From: JBCCBV01 sp039033855
GTDB taxonomy: Bacteria; Planctomycetota; Phycisphaerae; Phycisphaerales; Phycisphaeraceae
Length of the DNA: 64,000 nt
Assembly (NCBI GenBank): GCA_039033855.1
Contig: JBCCBV010000009.1
Coordinates: 49,405-113,404, forward strand
Direction of reading: 5' to 3'
In this document: positions 55,604 through 63,999 of the stretch, in pieces
How positions within the stretch are numbered: the stretch's first letter is position 1
Layout of the letters: every line of letters begins with the position of its first letter
Program-made: the position numbers and the translations under genes
The notes under the pieces: generated by a model
What the model was told of the DNA's origin: nothing
The model's input: only the letters and a program-made list of their open reading frames with translations
Databases searched by the model: none

Positions 55604-58600
55604 TTATCGCCGGCGGCGTCTGCGCAACCCAATCAGCGGCGCGGTGAGGCCGATCAGCGCGAGGGAAGCCGGCTCGGGGACGTTGCCCGGTGCGCTGGCG
55701 CCAAAATTGCCTGACAACAGGTCGAAGTCCAGAAGGTCGACCACGCCGTCGCCGTTGAAGTCGCCGGCCGAAGCGCCCTGGGTGGTACTCGCCCCGAAGT
55801 TTCCGGCCATGACATCGAAGTCCAGCAGGTCGACGACGCCGTCGCCGTTGGCGTCGCCGTCGAGGGCCACGGCCGAGGCGATCGCCAGGTAGAACCACTC
55901 GAAGGCTTCGAGGTCGCCGTTGCCGTTGAACGAGCCCGGCGCCTGCAGCCCGGGGACCAGGGCGCCGCCGTCGCCGTCGCCAAAGAGGCCCACCGCAAGC
56001 CAGACGCCTTCGGGCAACGTTCCGAACTCCGCGAGAAGGTCGATGACGCCTTCGAGCACCCCGCCGTTGGCGCCGGTGGCGGCTTCGGTCGCCCCCGCGG
56101 CGTCGAACCAGCCTTCGTAGTCGTTGCTGTTTTCGTCGGCCAGGAACGCGCTCCACTGCGCGACCTGCCCGCCCTTGGCCCACTGGGCGTCGGTCAGCGG
56201 GCCGGGCGTTTCGGCCAGGTACAGGAACACGTCGTGCCCTTCGCCGGCGTCGTCGGTGGCGACGTACAGCCGGTTGCCATCCACCACGGCATATAGCGAT
56301 TGGCCGTTGTTGGTGGCCAGCAGCTCGGCCTCGGCGTCGAGCTGGCCGTCCATCTCGAACTCGATGCTCGGGCCCGGGCCGCCGTCGCCGCCCTCGACCG
56401 CGTACTTCCAGTCCTGGCCGTTGTTGTTGTCCCAGTTCCCAGCGCCGTCGTTGAAGACCAGGTCGAACTCGGTGGCGCTGGGGTCCAGCAGCACGTCGAG
56501 GCTCCACAGCCCGGCGCCGGCGTCGAAGCTCATGAGCTGGTCCGGCCGGGTGATCGTCCAGTCGTTGAATCCGTGGTGGAGGAAGATTTGTTCTGCCGAG
56601 CTAAGTGGCCCGCCGGCCGGGTCGTAGGTGACGGTGGCGAACTCGCCGGCGATCAACGTTTCGGGGCCCACGGTCACCTTGTCGCCGCCCGGCCCGCCGC
56701 CGGGGTCGCCCGAGCCGACCCACACGTGTTGGATGTCGGTGCGGGTGACGTTGCCGTTGGCGTCGATGGCTTCCACGTAGTAATCGAGCAGCACTTCCGA
56801 GAAGCCGTCGACCATGGCGGCGTAGCGGAGTGCGCGGTAGTTGGGGTCGAGGATGTTGGCCGGGGGCTCGAAGTCGCTCGAGGTCATGGCCAGGGTGATC
56901 CAGTCGCCCACGCCCGCGCCGCCGGCGTAGGTTTCGTTCACCACGGTTTCGAGCGGGTTGAAGCCGTCGTCATCGACGCGCACCTTCAGGGAGACGTCGG
57001 TCAAGCCGGACACGTCGTAGGCGTAGGTCCAGACCTCGAAGTCGCTGGGCTCGGGCGCCGGGCCGAACTCGATCTCGCCGGGGTTATACGACTCGCGCTG
57101 CGGCACGAACACGCTGGGCGGGGTGGTTTCGGTTCCGCTGAAGTTGTTGAGAACGATGTCGGCCTGGTCGGTGGCCAGGTTCGATCCGCGGGTGACGTTG
57201 GAGTCCCAGACCTCGGTGCCGTCCCAATACCAGTAGTCGCTGGACTGCGCGGCCATCAGGTGGCGCCAGGCCTTTTCGGTGGGCGTGCCGGTGGCGTTGA
57301 TAATGTTGTCGAGGTTCGTGGCCGGGGCGATGTCGTCGGCGGTAAACACCCGGTTCTTGGCGGCGGTCAGCACGGCCCAGGAGTTGCGGTCCGGGCTCCA
57401 GCCGGTTTCGTCGGGGTCGCCCAGCCACTTTTTGAACTCGGGGTCGCCGGCGTCGGCGCCCAGCCACGACCCGCTTTCGATGTGCACCAGGTCTTCTTCG
57501 GGCACGGGGAACTTATCCAAATAGTCTTGGATGGTCGAGACGTTGTAATTGGGGTTCGCCTGCGCCCAATTGACCATGTTGTTGAAGTTGCCGTTGTAGT
57601 AGGCCTCGCTGCCGCCGCCGAAGTTGTCCCCGTCGTGGTGGAGCACGACAAACATCGGCCGGTCGGGGTCGGTGTTGAACTGGCGGTACTGCTCCATCAC
57701 CGATTCGTATTGCAGGGCGCCGAAGCCGCCCCGGCCGTCTTCATGCCCCTCGTATCGGGCGCCGGGCACGGCCACCAGCTTGCTGACCTCGCCGGTGTTC
57801 GGGTCGACGTGCTGCACGTTGTGCGGCCGGTAGGCGAACGGCGCCGCCACCTTGCTCGGCGCGTAGATGTTGTTGAGCTGCACCCACTGGTTGTCGGGGA
57901 TCGCCGGGTTGACCTGATCGGCCTTGTTGGGCGCGTACACGCTCGACTCGTTGGTGTGCGGGTAGTTGGCCACCGCGCGCTCGATGTGGATCGAATCGAC
58001 GATGGCCCACTCGATGCCCTCGGCCTTGAGCGCCGGGATGATGCGCGTGCTAAACGCCGTCTCCGGCGGGAAGATGCCCTTGCTAAACGGCACGCCCGGG
58101 CCCCAGGTCTGCTCGTGGATGTGCTTCTGCAGCTTCACCTGCATCACGATGTCGCGCGTGTCCAGCAGCGGCATCAGCGGGTGGTTGAAACCGAAGTTCA
58201 CCAGGTCGAGCCGGGGGTTGCCCTCGGCGGTGTCCCACGACGCCGCCTGTTTGTAGGACGACTCCCAGTTGTTCCACATGCCGCCGTTAACGCCCGCGGC
58301 TTCGAGCGTGTCGAGGTTCTGGATCAGCGAACCGGAGAACGACACCTGCGCCCCCAGGTTCGGCAGGCCGAGCCCCGACTGGATCGCGTTCTTCGGCCAG
58401 CTCGTATACGGCCCGAACCGCTGGTTGTGCACGTCGGCCACGCTGAACGAAAACGCCCCCGACGCGTCGGTCTGCAGCACGGTTTCGCCCGGCCGGTACT
58501 GCGGCTGGTGCATATGCCAAAGGAAACCCACCTCGATGGGCGCGGACGCCTGGGCCGTGGCGGGAGCGGAGCAGAGCAGCGGCGCGGCGGTCGCCACGCC

Positions 58601-58633
58601 ACAGATGGCGGCAAGCAAGGTGCGGGTGGTCAA
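55604..58633 (-). CDS. GH57-family glucan-active enzyme with starch-binding module, dockerin-like repeats and PEP-CTERM
   Basis: A 1009-residue exported protein. The signal peptide ends at PATAQA, and the GH57 N-terminus is VGFLWHMHQPQYRPGE. IFPPETAFSTRIIPAL carries the likely nucleophile Glu, and MFVVLHHDGDNFGGG a likely acid. A middle beta domain and a CBM25-like module (VTYDPAGGPLSSAEQIFLHH) follow. Two dockerin-like loops (DANGDGVVDLLDFDVMAGNF, DFNGDGVVDLLDFDLLSGNF) and a PEP-CTERM tail (VPEPASLALIGLTAPLIG plus RRRR) complete it. The start is TTG at 58633 with AAGGAG 6 nt upstream. It lies upstream of the GH13 gene on the same strand. Confidence 0.85.
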   Translation of the reverse strand: MTTRTLLAAICGVATAAPLLCSAPATAQASAPIEVGFLWHMHQPQYRPGETVLQTDASGAFSFSVADVHNQRFGPYTSWPKNAIQSGLGLPNLGAQVSFSGSLIQNLDTLEAAGVNGGMWNNWESSYKQAASWDTAEGNPRLDLVNFGFNHPLMPLLDTRDIVMQVKLQKHIHEQTWGPGVPFSKGIFPPETAFSTRIIPALKAEGIEWAIVDSIHIERAVANYPHTNESSVYAPNKADQVNPAIPDNQWVQLNNIYAPSKVAAPFAYRPHNVQHVDPNTGEVSKLVAVPGARYEGHEDGRGGFGALQYESVMEQYRQFNTDPDRPMFVVLHHDGDNFGGGSEAYYNGNFNNMVNWAQANPNYNVSTIQDYLDKFPVPEEDLVHIESGSWLGADAGDPEFKKWLGDPDETGWSPDRNSWAVLTAAKNRVFTADDIAPATNLDNIINATGTPTEKAWRHLMAAQSSDYWYWDGTEVWDSNVTRGSNLATDQADIVLNNFSGTETTPPSVFVPQRESYNPGEIEFGPAPEPSDFEVWTYAYDVSGLTDVSLKVRVDDDGFNPLETVVNETYAGGAGVGDWITLAMTSSDFEPPANILDPNYRALRYAAMVDGFSEVLLDYYVEAIDANGNVTRTDIQHVWVGSGDPGGGPGGDKVTVGPETLIAGEFATVTYDPAGGPLSSAEQIFLHHGFNDWTITRPDQLMSFDAGAGLWSLDVLLDPSATEFDLVFNDGAGNWDNNNGQDWKYAVEGGDGGPGPSIEFEMDGQLDAEAELLATNNGQSLYAVVDGNRLYVATDDAGEGHDVFLYLAETPGPLTDAQWAKGGQVAQWSAFLADENSNDYEGWFDAAGATEAATGANGGVLEGVIDLLAEFGTLPEGVWLAVGLFGDGDGGALVPGLQAPGSFNGNGDLEAFEWFYLAIASAVALDGDANGDGVVDLLDFDVMAGNFGASTTQGASAGDFNGDGVVDLLDFDLLSGNFGASAPGNVPEPASLALIGLTAPLIGLRRRRRR

Positions 58634-58663
58634 CGCAGACTCCTTGAATCGAAAGGCGAGCAG

Positions 58664-58747
58664 CCCCCGGGGATCCCCCGGGGATCCCCAGGAGATATCC
58701 CGGAAATCCGAGGTAAGCCCCGGAACGCCCCGGAACGCCCCGAAAAG
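58664..58747 (+). repeat. Degenerate 10-11 bp CCGG-centred tandem repeat in the GH57 leader
   Basis: In register: CCCCCGGGGAT twice (58664, 58675), CCCCAGGAGAT (58686), ATCCCGGAAAT (58697), then after a break CCCCGGAACG twice (58718, 58728) and CCCCGAAAAG (58738). It sits 30-115 bp upstream of the GH57 start codon. Each unit is about one helical turn and nearly palindromic. Confidence 0.75.
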
Positions 58748-58783
58748 CCGTCGGCGGGGCTCGGCGTGATATGCGCCGGTGGG

Positions 58784-58795
58784 TGAACCGTTTCA
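58784..58795. promoter_or_regulatory. LacI-type operator-like dyad upstream of the GH57 gene
   Basis: TGAACCGTTTCA has TGAA/TTCA arms around a central CG, the shape of LacI-family operators. It lies about 150 bp upstream of the GH57 start. Control by a sugar-responsive regulator is plausible; no regulator gene is in the window. Confidence 0.4.
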
Positions 58796-58967
58796 ATACA
58801 AAGCATATCACCCGCCGGGCGGCTACCCAAGCGGGGTATAAGGATGCGGCGGTCCCGGGCGACGGCCCAGGGCGGGACCCTGCCTGGAATACGAGGCGGG
58901 TGGAGCGGGTCTCGGTGAGATGGAGCGGGCCATGGCCCTTGCGTCGGCCGGGGTGTGTCACTAAGCT

Positions 58968-58980
58968 TGTAACTGTTACA
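58968..58980. promoter_or_regulatory. Perfect 13-bp dyad upstream of the prepilin gene
   Basis: TGTAAC-T-GTTACA is a perfect 6-bp inverted repeat with a one-base centre, 75 bp upstream of the prepilin ATG. It looks like an operator and stands out in an otherwise GC-rich region. Besides this and the two elements nearer the GH57 gene, I see nothing else in the gap 58634-59055. Confidence 0.45.
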
Positions 58981-59055
58981 GAGCGGCGGTCGGGCTCACC
59001 GATTCCGCCCCACTCACGGTTCACCCGCACGATTCATCTCACTCCGAGGTTTCCG

Positions 59056-59961
59056 ATGCCCGTTTCCCCGTTCCGTTCGCGTCGTATGCGGCCCGGCTTC
59101 ACGCTGATCGAGCTGCTGGTGGTGATCGCGATCATCGCGCTGCTGATCGGCATCCTGCTGCCGGTGCTGAGCTCGGCCCGCGAGGCCGCCCGCAACGCCG
59201 TGTGTCAGAGCAACATGCGGCAGTTCGGCATCGCGTTCAATGCGTATGCCGGCGATTACAACGATGTCCTGCCCGAGAACGATCCGTCAACGGATGAACG
59301 CGACCCCAACTGGCTGACGTGGGGCAACTCGGAGCAAGAGCGATACGACAACGGGCCGCAAGATGGAGATCTGTACGAGTACATCGGCGAGTCGGACGAC
59401 ACCTACCGTTGCCCCAGCCTTGACGACGGCGGGTTCGACCCGAGCATCCCCAACACACAAGTCATTACGCAGAGCAACGGTAAGTTTGACTACTCGACAT
59501 TCACGGCATGGAACGGGGCCGACCTGGCTTCACTTCCTTCAGAAGCCGAGTTGCATGAAACGGGTGGGACCACCACACCCACGCCAGACCCCAATCCCCA
59601 GGTGGTCGCAACCCCGCTTTTGATTGAGGAAGACCCGAACCAGAACATGAATCGCTCGCCCGACGCGCAGCACGCAGAACGGGACCGGGTTGGCAGTTGG
59701 CACTCCGGAGGGCAGAGCAACTTCACCGCGTACGACGGCAGCACGGGTACGCTGCTTGCCGAAAAGTTCGAGGCCGACGGCGGCACGCTTCACGCCCAAA
59801 GCTGGTACGCCAAGGCGCCGTACGGCAGCGACTTCCTTCGCTCTCTGGGAAATGCGAGGAGGCCCTTGTGGCTGGGCCCCCAGCGCCTGTCGCCCGTATT
59901 TAGCGGTGGTGTTGAGTTCACGCCTGGCGAATGGGGACGCGGCACGCCGGATGTCCCCTGA
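59056..59961 (+). CDS. Type II pseudopilin/prepilin-like protein
   Basis: A 301-residue protein with the prepilin signal [20 protein letters not shown]. The prepilin peptidase should cut after Gly and methylate Phe. [20 protein letters not shown] is the usual start of the large planctomycete pseudopilin group. Near residue 215, [16 protein letters not shown] resembles the H-X9-DG motif of that group, but about 65 further residues follow it. The function may be secretion or surface structure; most copies are uncharacterised. ATG 59056 has GAGG upstream. The partner secretin is 30 kb away. Confidence 0.85.
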   Translation: MPVSPFRSRRMRPGFTLIELLVVIAIIALLIGILLPVLSSAREAARNAVCQSNMRQFGIAFNAYAGDYNDVLPENDPSTDERDPNWLTWGNSEQERYDNGPQDGDLYEYIGESDDTYRCPSLDDGGFDPSIPNTQVITQSNGKFDYSTFTAWNGADLASLPSEAELHETGGTTTPTPDPNPQVVATPLLIEEDPNQNMNRSPDAQHAERDRVGSWHSGGQSNFTAYDGSTGTLLAEKFEADGGTLHAQSWYAKAPYGSDFLRSLGNARRPLWLGPQRLSPVFSGGVEFTPGEWGRGTPDVP

Positions 59962-60009
59962 TGTGATCGGGACAGGACCGCGGGATGTCGCGGCTCTTAC
60001 AATGCGAGC

Positions 60010-61110
60010 GTGAAAGCTGTTACCCGTTGGCTATCGTCCGTCGTCGCGTGCTCGCTGTTGGCTTGCAGCAACGCGTTTGCTCAGGCGCCTGCATCTCAAC
60101 CCGCCACACAACCGTCTGACACGGCCACTCAGCCCACACCGGCTCAAGCCGACCCGCGCGCTATCGCGGTCGACACCGGCATGCGGTGGGTTCCGCCGGG
60201 AGCGTTCACGCTGGGGACCAGCGACCCGCGGTCGTTCCCCAACGAGCGTCCGGCCCGTCCGGTGCGTGTCGAGGGGTTCTGGATCGACGCCAAGCCCGTC
60301 ACCAATGCGCAGTTCCGCGCGTTCGTCGAAGCCACCGGCTATGTCACCACCGCCGAGCGCCCGGTCGATTGGGAGGAGCTCAAGCGCCAGGTTCCGCCGG
60401 GCGTGCCCAAGCCGCCGGACGAGATGCTCCAGCCCGGTTCGCTGGTGTTTGTCGCGCCGCCGCCGGGCGCCCGGGTCGACCTGCGCGACCTCAGCCAGTG
60501 GTGGGTTTGGACGACCGGCGCCTCGTGGCGCGCCCCCACCGGGCCGGGCAGCGACCTCGATGGCCTCGACGACCACCCGGTGGTGCACGTGTGTTTCGAC
60601 GACGCCGAGGCGTACGCCAAATGGGCCGGCAAACGCCTGCCGACCGAGGTCGAGTGGGAGTACGCCGCCCGCGGCGGGTCGCACGGCACGCGGTACCACT
60701 GGGGCGACGAGTTCAAGCAGGACGGCCGGTACATGGCCAACACCTTCACCGGCGACTTCCCCACGCGCAACGACGCCGCCGACGGGTATGTGGCCACGGC
60801 GCCGGCGGGGTCGTTCCCGCCCAACGGGTTCGGTCTGTACGACATGGCCGGCAATGTGTGGAACTGGACGGCGTCGCGCTACACCGACAACCACGCCTCG
60901 GCGCCCCGGCCCATCGAGCTCAGGCGGGTCACCAAGGGCGGGTCGTTCTTGTGTCACCCGGACTATTGCGAGAGCTACCGACCGACCGCCCGGCGGGGCA
61001 CGCCTTACGACACCGGCAGCAGCCACGTGGGGTTCCGCTGCGCGAGCGATGCCCCGCCCCCGGAAGCCGCCCCGCACCCGCCCCCGGAAGCCGCCCCGGC
61101 CCCGGAATAA
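60010..61110 (+). CDS. Formylglycine-generating enzyme (SUMF1-like)
   Basis: A 366-residue protein with a signal peptide (LSSVVACSLLACSNAFAQ) and an FGE-sulfatase domain. MRWVPPGAFTLGTSD, WIDAKPVTNAQFRAFVEATG, HPVVHVCFDDAEAYAKWAGK and RLPTEVEWEYAARGG are hallmarks. The copper-binding active-site pair is Cys315 and Cys320 in GGSFLCHPDYCESY, matching Cys336/Cys341 of human FGE. It oxidises the sulfatase active-site Cys to formylglycine. The C-terminus is a Pro/Ala tail encoded by a 24-bp repeat (61056-61098). The start is GTG at 60010. The sulfatase at 62332 is a likely client. Confidence 0.88.
   Translation: MKAVTRWLSSVVACSLLACSNAFAQAPASQPATQPSDTATQPTPAQADPRAIAVDTGMRWVPPGAFTLGTSDPRSFPNERPARPVRVEGFWIDAKPVTNAQFRAFVEATGYVTTAERPVDWEELKRQVPPGVPKPPDEMLQPGSLVFVAPPPGARVDLRDLSQWWVWTTGASWRAPTGPGSDLDGLDDHPVVHVCFDDAEAYAKWAGKRLPTEVEWEYAARGGSHGTRYHWGDEFKQDGRYMANTFTGDFPTRNDAADGYVATAPAGSFPPNGFGLYDMAGNVWNWTASRYTDNHASAPRPIELRRVTKGGSFLCHPDYCESYRPTARRGTPYDTGSSHVGFRCASDAPPPEAAPHPPPEAAPAPE
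61056..61098 (+). repeat. 24-bp spaced repeat at the FGE 3' end
   Basis: A 19-bp unit (gcccccggaagccgccccg) occurs at 61056-61074 and 61080-61098. It encodes PPPEAAP twice. The CCCGGAA core is shared with other short repeats of the window. Confidence 0.6.
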
Positions 61111-61142
61111 GCCCGGTTTTCTCCAACGCGCCGGCGCAGCGT

Positions 61143-61184
61143 AAAAAAACACGCGACGGCCCCAAAGCGTGCGGCCGTCGCGTG
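61143..61184 (-). terminator. Rho-independent terminator of the carbonic anhydrase gene
   Basis: CACGCGACGGCC (61150-61161) pairs perfectly with GGCCGTCGCGTG (61173-61184). On the minus strand the stem is followed by seven T. It ends the carbonic anhydrase transcript, 38 nt past the stop, and may also stop FGE transcription from the other side. Confidence 0.88.
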
Positions 61185-61221
61185 AAGGATGGATACGGGT
61201 TGGCGTAGCGGGTTTGACCGC

Positions 61222-61974
61222 TCAGGCGTCGAGAAGCGTCACCTTGCCGGTGTTCAGGTCGTATACGGCGCCGACGATCTTGATCTTGCCCTCGGCTTCG
61301 AGGCCGCGGAGCACTTCGCTGCGTTCGCGGATGTCGGCCACGGTCAGTTGCACGTTCTTGTGGACGACCTCCTGGACGAACGCGGCGTTCTGGCTGGTGC
61401 GGGCGCCTTCGTGGCCGGGCACGGCTTCCACGGCGGGCTGGATCTTCGACAAGAGCGCGGTCAGGTTGCCCAGCTGCACGTCGTCGCACGCGCCCTTCAC
61501 GGCGCCGCAGGACGAGTGGCCCAGCACCAGCACCAGCTTCGACCCGGCCGCGGCGGTGGCGAACTCCATCGAGCCCAGCTGGTCTTCGTTCTCGACGTTG
61601 CCGGCCACGCGCCCGACGAACACGTCGCCGATGCCCTGGTCGAACACCAGCTCCACGGGCACGCGCGAGTCGAGGCACGACAGGATGACGGCCTGGGGGT
61701 ACTGCCCGGTGGCCGTGGCCGCGATGCGCTCGGTGATATCCGGCTTGCTCACCTTGCCCTTGACGTAGCGCTCGTTGCCTGCGAGCAGGTCGGCGAGCAC
61801 GTCGTCGGGTGTCAGTTCGGCCTGCTGCTCGGCCGAGATCGGGGCTTGGGCCTGGTAACTCTTCTTGTCGTCTTTGTGCGCATGCTGACAGCCGGTGAGC
61901 GGCGCCAGACCGAGCGCAAGGCCGAGGCCCGCGACCGAGGCGAGCCCGAAGCGTTGCGGGGGCGTGTTGAACAT
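61222..61974 (-). CDS. Beta-class carbonic anhydrase, lipoprotein
   Basis: A 250-residue beta-carbonic anhydrase converting CO2 to bicarbonate. The zinc ligands are in ILSCLDSRVPVE (Cys, with Asp-Arg dyad) and LGHSSCGAVKGA (His and Cys). GVAGN-like GRVAGNVENE is also present. The N-terminus is a lipoprotein signal with lipobox APLTGCQH, so the enzyme should be lipid-anchored outside the cytoplasm, unlike most bacterial beta-class enzymes. ATG 61974 starts the signal directly. It is flanked by FGE (convergent) and the sulfatase (divergent). Confidence 0.93.
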   Translation of the reverse strand: MFNTPPQRFGLASVAGLGLALGLAPLTGCQHAHKDDKKSYQAQAPISAEQQAELTPDDVLADLLAGNERYVKGKVSKPDITERIAATATGQYPQAVILSCLDSRVPVELVFDQGIGDVFVGRVAGNVENEDQLGSMEFATAAAGSKLVLVLGHSSCGAVKGACDDVQLGNLTALLSKIQPAVEAVPGHEGARTSQNAAFVQEVVHKNVQLTVADIRERSEVLRGLEAEGKIKIVGAVYDLNTGKVTLLDA

Positions 61975-62331
61975 CGAGAGGTCTCCAAGGGGGCGTGCGG
62001 CCCGGTGGTGTAGGCGTGGGCCCGAATGGCGAAAGCGTCGGCGTCAGGCCCGGACGTGCGCGGGCTATCCCGTGCGCTGGGGCGTCATTCTATCCACGTA
62101 TGCGCTCGCGTGCGGTGTTTTGACTGCGGCCAGGCCGTCGGATTGCCGTGCGTTGCACGCGTAACTGGGCTGTTGCGTGCCGGCGTGCATCGGGCTGTTG
62201 TCGCTCGCCCGGCCGGGCGCGCTTTGCTGGGCGCAGCGGTTTGGGTGGGCTATGCTCCCCGGCCCGAAGGGGCGCCTGTTTTTTCTGTTTGACGCCGCCG
62301 ACGCGCGGTCTTCGCAATAAGGGTTTCCACC
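61975..62331. other. Divergent intergenic region between carbonic anhydrase and sulfatase
   Basis: No gene is supported here. It should carry promoters for both genes, but I cannot place them reliably. A run of T at about 62278-62283 follows a weak GC stem. AAGGG lies about 9 nt before the sulfatase ATG. Confidence 0.4.
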
Positions 62332-63942
62332 ATGACACGACGGTTGGTTTGGCTTTGTCTTGCGGTATGCGCCGGGTTCGCGGTTCCCGCTTCGGCGCAG
62401 GAGGCGCCGTCGGAGGTTCCGCCGAACATCCTGGTGATCTGGGGCGACGACATCGGCACGTGGAACATCAGCCACAACAACCGCGGGATGATGGGCTATC
62501 GCACGCCGAACATCGACCGCATCGCGCGCGAAGGCGTCAGCTTTACCGACTACTACGGCCAGCAGTCGTGCACCGCCGGCCGGGCCGCGTTTCTCAGCGG
62601 CAGCGTGCCGGTGCGCAGCGGCATGACCAAGGTCGGCCTGCCGGGCGCCGAGCAGGGCTGGCAGGAAACCGACATCACCGTGGCCGCGGTCATGAAGTCG
62701 CTCGGCTACGCCACCGGGCAGTTTGGCAAGAACCACCAGGGCGACCGCGACGAGCACCTGCCGACCAACCACGGCTTCGACGAGTTCTTTGGCCCGCTGT
62801 ACCACCTCAACGCGTCGGAAGAACCTGAGAACCGCGACTACCCCGCCGACTACGTGCTGCCCAACGGCAAGACCTTCCTCGAGCAATACGGCCCGCGGGG
62901 CGTGCTCCGCACCTCGGTCAACGACGACGGCACGCAGTCCATCGAAGACACCGGCCAGCTCACCAAGAAGCGCATGGAGACCATCGACGAAGAAACCGTC
63001 GCGGCCGCCAAGGACTTCATCCAACGCCACCACGAGGCCGGCGTCCCTTTCTTCTGCTGGTGGAACGGCACGCGCATGCACTTCCGAACGCACGTGAAGG
63101 AAGAGCACACCAACCTGGCCGGGCCGAACTCCGACGAATATGCCGACGGCATGGTCGAGCACGACATGCACGTGGGCGAGCTGCTGGCGCTGCTCGACGA
63201 GCTGGGCATCGCCGACAACACGCTGGTGTTCTATTCGACCGACAACGGCCCGCACTACAACGCCTGGCCCGACGCGGGCACCACGCCGTTCCGCAGCGAG
63301 AAGAACTCGAACTGGGAGGGCGCCTATCGCGTGCCCGCGTTTGTGCGATGGCCCAACGCGTTTCCCGCGGGGGTGACGGTCAACGGCATCGTGGCTCACG
63401 AAGACTGGCTGCCCACCTTCGCCGCCGCGGCCGGCAAGGCCGACATCAAAGCGGACCTGCTCGATGGGTATGAGGCGATCGGCCGGACGTACAAGAACCA
63501 CGTCGACGGGTACGACATGACCGAGTACCTGTCGAACGCGGGCTCCTACGCCACGCCGACCGACTGTTATCAGGCGTCGCCGCGCAAGGAGTTCTGGTAC
63601 TTCAACGACGACGGCCAGGCCGTGGCGATCCGCCTGAGCAATTGGAAGGCCGTGTTCCTGGAAAACCGCGGGTCGGGGTTCGAGGTCTGGCGCGAGCCGT
63701 TCGTCGAGCTGCGCGTGCCGCTGCTGTTCGAGCTGCGGCGCGACCCGTTCGAGAAGGCTCAGCACAACTCGAATACCTACAACGACTGGTTTCTGGACCG
63801 GCCTTACGTCATCGTGCCCATGCAGCAGATGGCGGCGAAGTTCGCCCAGACGTTCATCGAGTTCCCGCCGAGCCAGAAGCCCGGGTCGTTCAACCTCGAA
63901 GGCGTGGTGGAGAAGCTCAAAGAGACCGGCGGGGCGCGGTAA
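62332..63942 (+). CDS. Cysteine-type sulfatase (arylsulfatase family)
   Basis: A 536-residue exported sulfatase. The signal peptide ends at PASAQ. The metal site begins ILVIWGDDIGTWN, and the formylglycine motif is Cys80 in SCTAGRAAF, a C-x-A-x-R form of the C-x-P/A-x-R consensus. GQFGKNHQGD and FYSTDNGPHYNAWPDAG supply further active-site residues. The enzyme hydrolyses sulfate esters after FGE maturation; a nearby FGE gene fits this. The substrate is unknown; marine planctomycetes use many such enzymes on algal polysaccharides. A strong terminator follows. Confidence 0.93.
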   Translation: MTRRLVWLCLAVCAGFAVPASAQEAPSEVPPNILVIWGDDIGTWNISHNNRGMMGYRTPNIDRIAREGVSFTDYYGQQSCTAGRAAFLSGSVPVRSGMTKVGLPGAEQGWQETDITVAAVMKSLGYATGQFGKNHQGDRDEHLPTNHGFDEFFGPLYHLNASEEPENRDYPADYVLPNGKTFLEQYGPRGVLRTSVNDDGTQSIEDTGQLTKKRMETIDEETVAAAKDFIQRHHEAGVPFFCWWNGTRMHFRTHVKEEHTNLAGPNSDEYADGMVEHDMHVGELLALLDELGIADNTLVFYSTDNGPHYNAWPDAGTTPFRSEKNSNWEGAYRVPAFVRWPNAFPAGVTVNGIVAHEDWLPTFAAAAGKADIKADLLDGYEAIGRTYKNHVDGYDMTEYLSNAGSYATPTDCYQASPRKEFWYFNDDGQAVAIRLSNWKAVFLENRGSGFEVWREPFVELRVPLLFELRRDPFEKAQHNSNTYNDWFLDRPYVIVPMQQMAAKFAQTFIEFPPSQKPGSFNLEGVVEKLKETGGAR

Positions 63943-63963
63943 GCGCACCGGATTGATTCAACC

Positions 63964-63999
63964 GGCCCGCGCGCCAACACCGGTGCGCGGGCCTTTTTT
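63964..63999 (+). terminator. Rho-independent terminator of the sulfatase gene
   Basis: GGCCCGCGC (63964-63972) pairs with GCGCGGGCC (63985-63993), followed directly by six T. The hairpin begins 21 nt after the sulfatase stop. Confidence 0.92.

Noticed and set aside
58664..58747. Tandem repeat considered as a CRISPR or attachment site
   Set aside because: Units are 10-11 bp without unique spacers, far too short for CRISPR, and no recombinase is nearby.
56300..58786. An 828-codon plus-strand frame over the GH57 gene
   Set aside because: Antisense shadow with Val/Gly/His-rich composition; the minus strand has signal peptide, GH57 motifs and PEP-CTERM tail.
61890..62164. Small plus-strand frames upstream of the sulfatase
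   Set aside because: Composition is Arg/Pro/Ala-rich as expected of random frames in GC-rich DNA; there is no ribosome site or motif, and part overlaps the carbonic anhydrase signal peptide in antisense.
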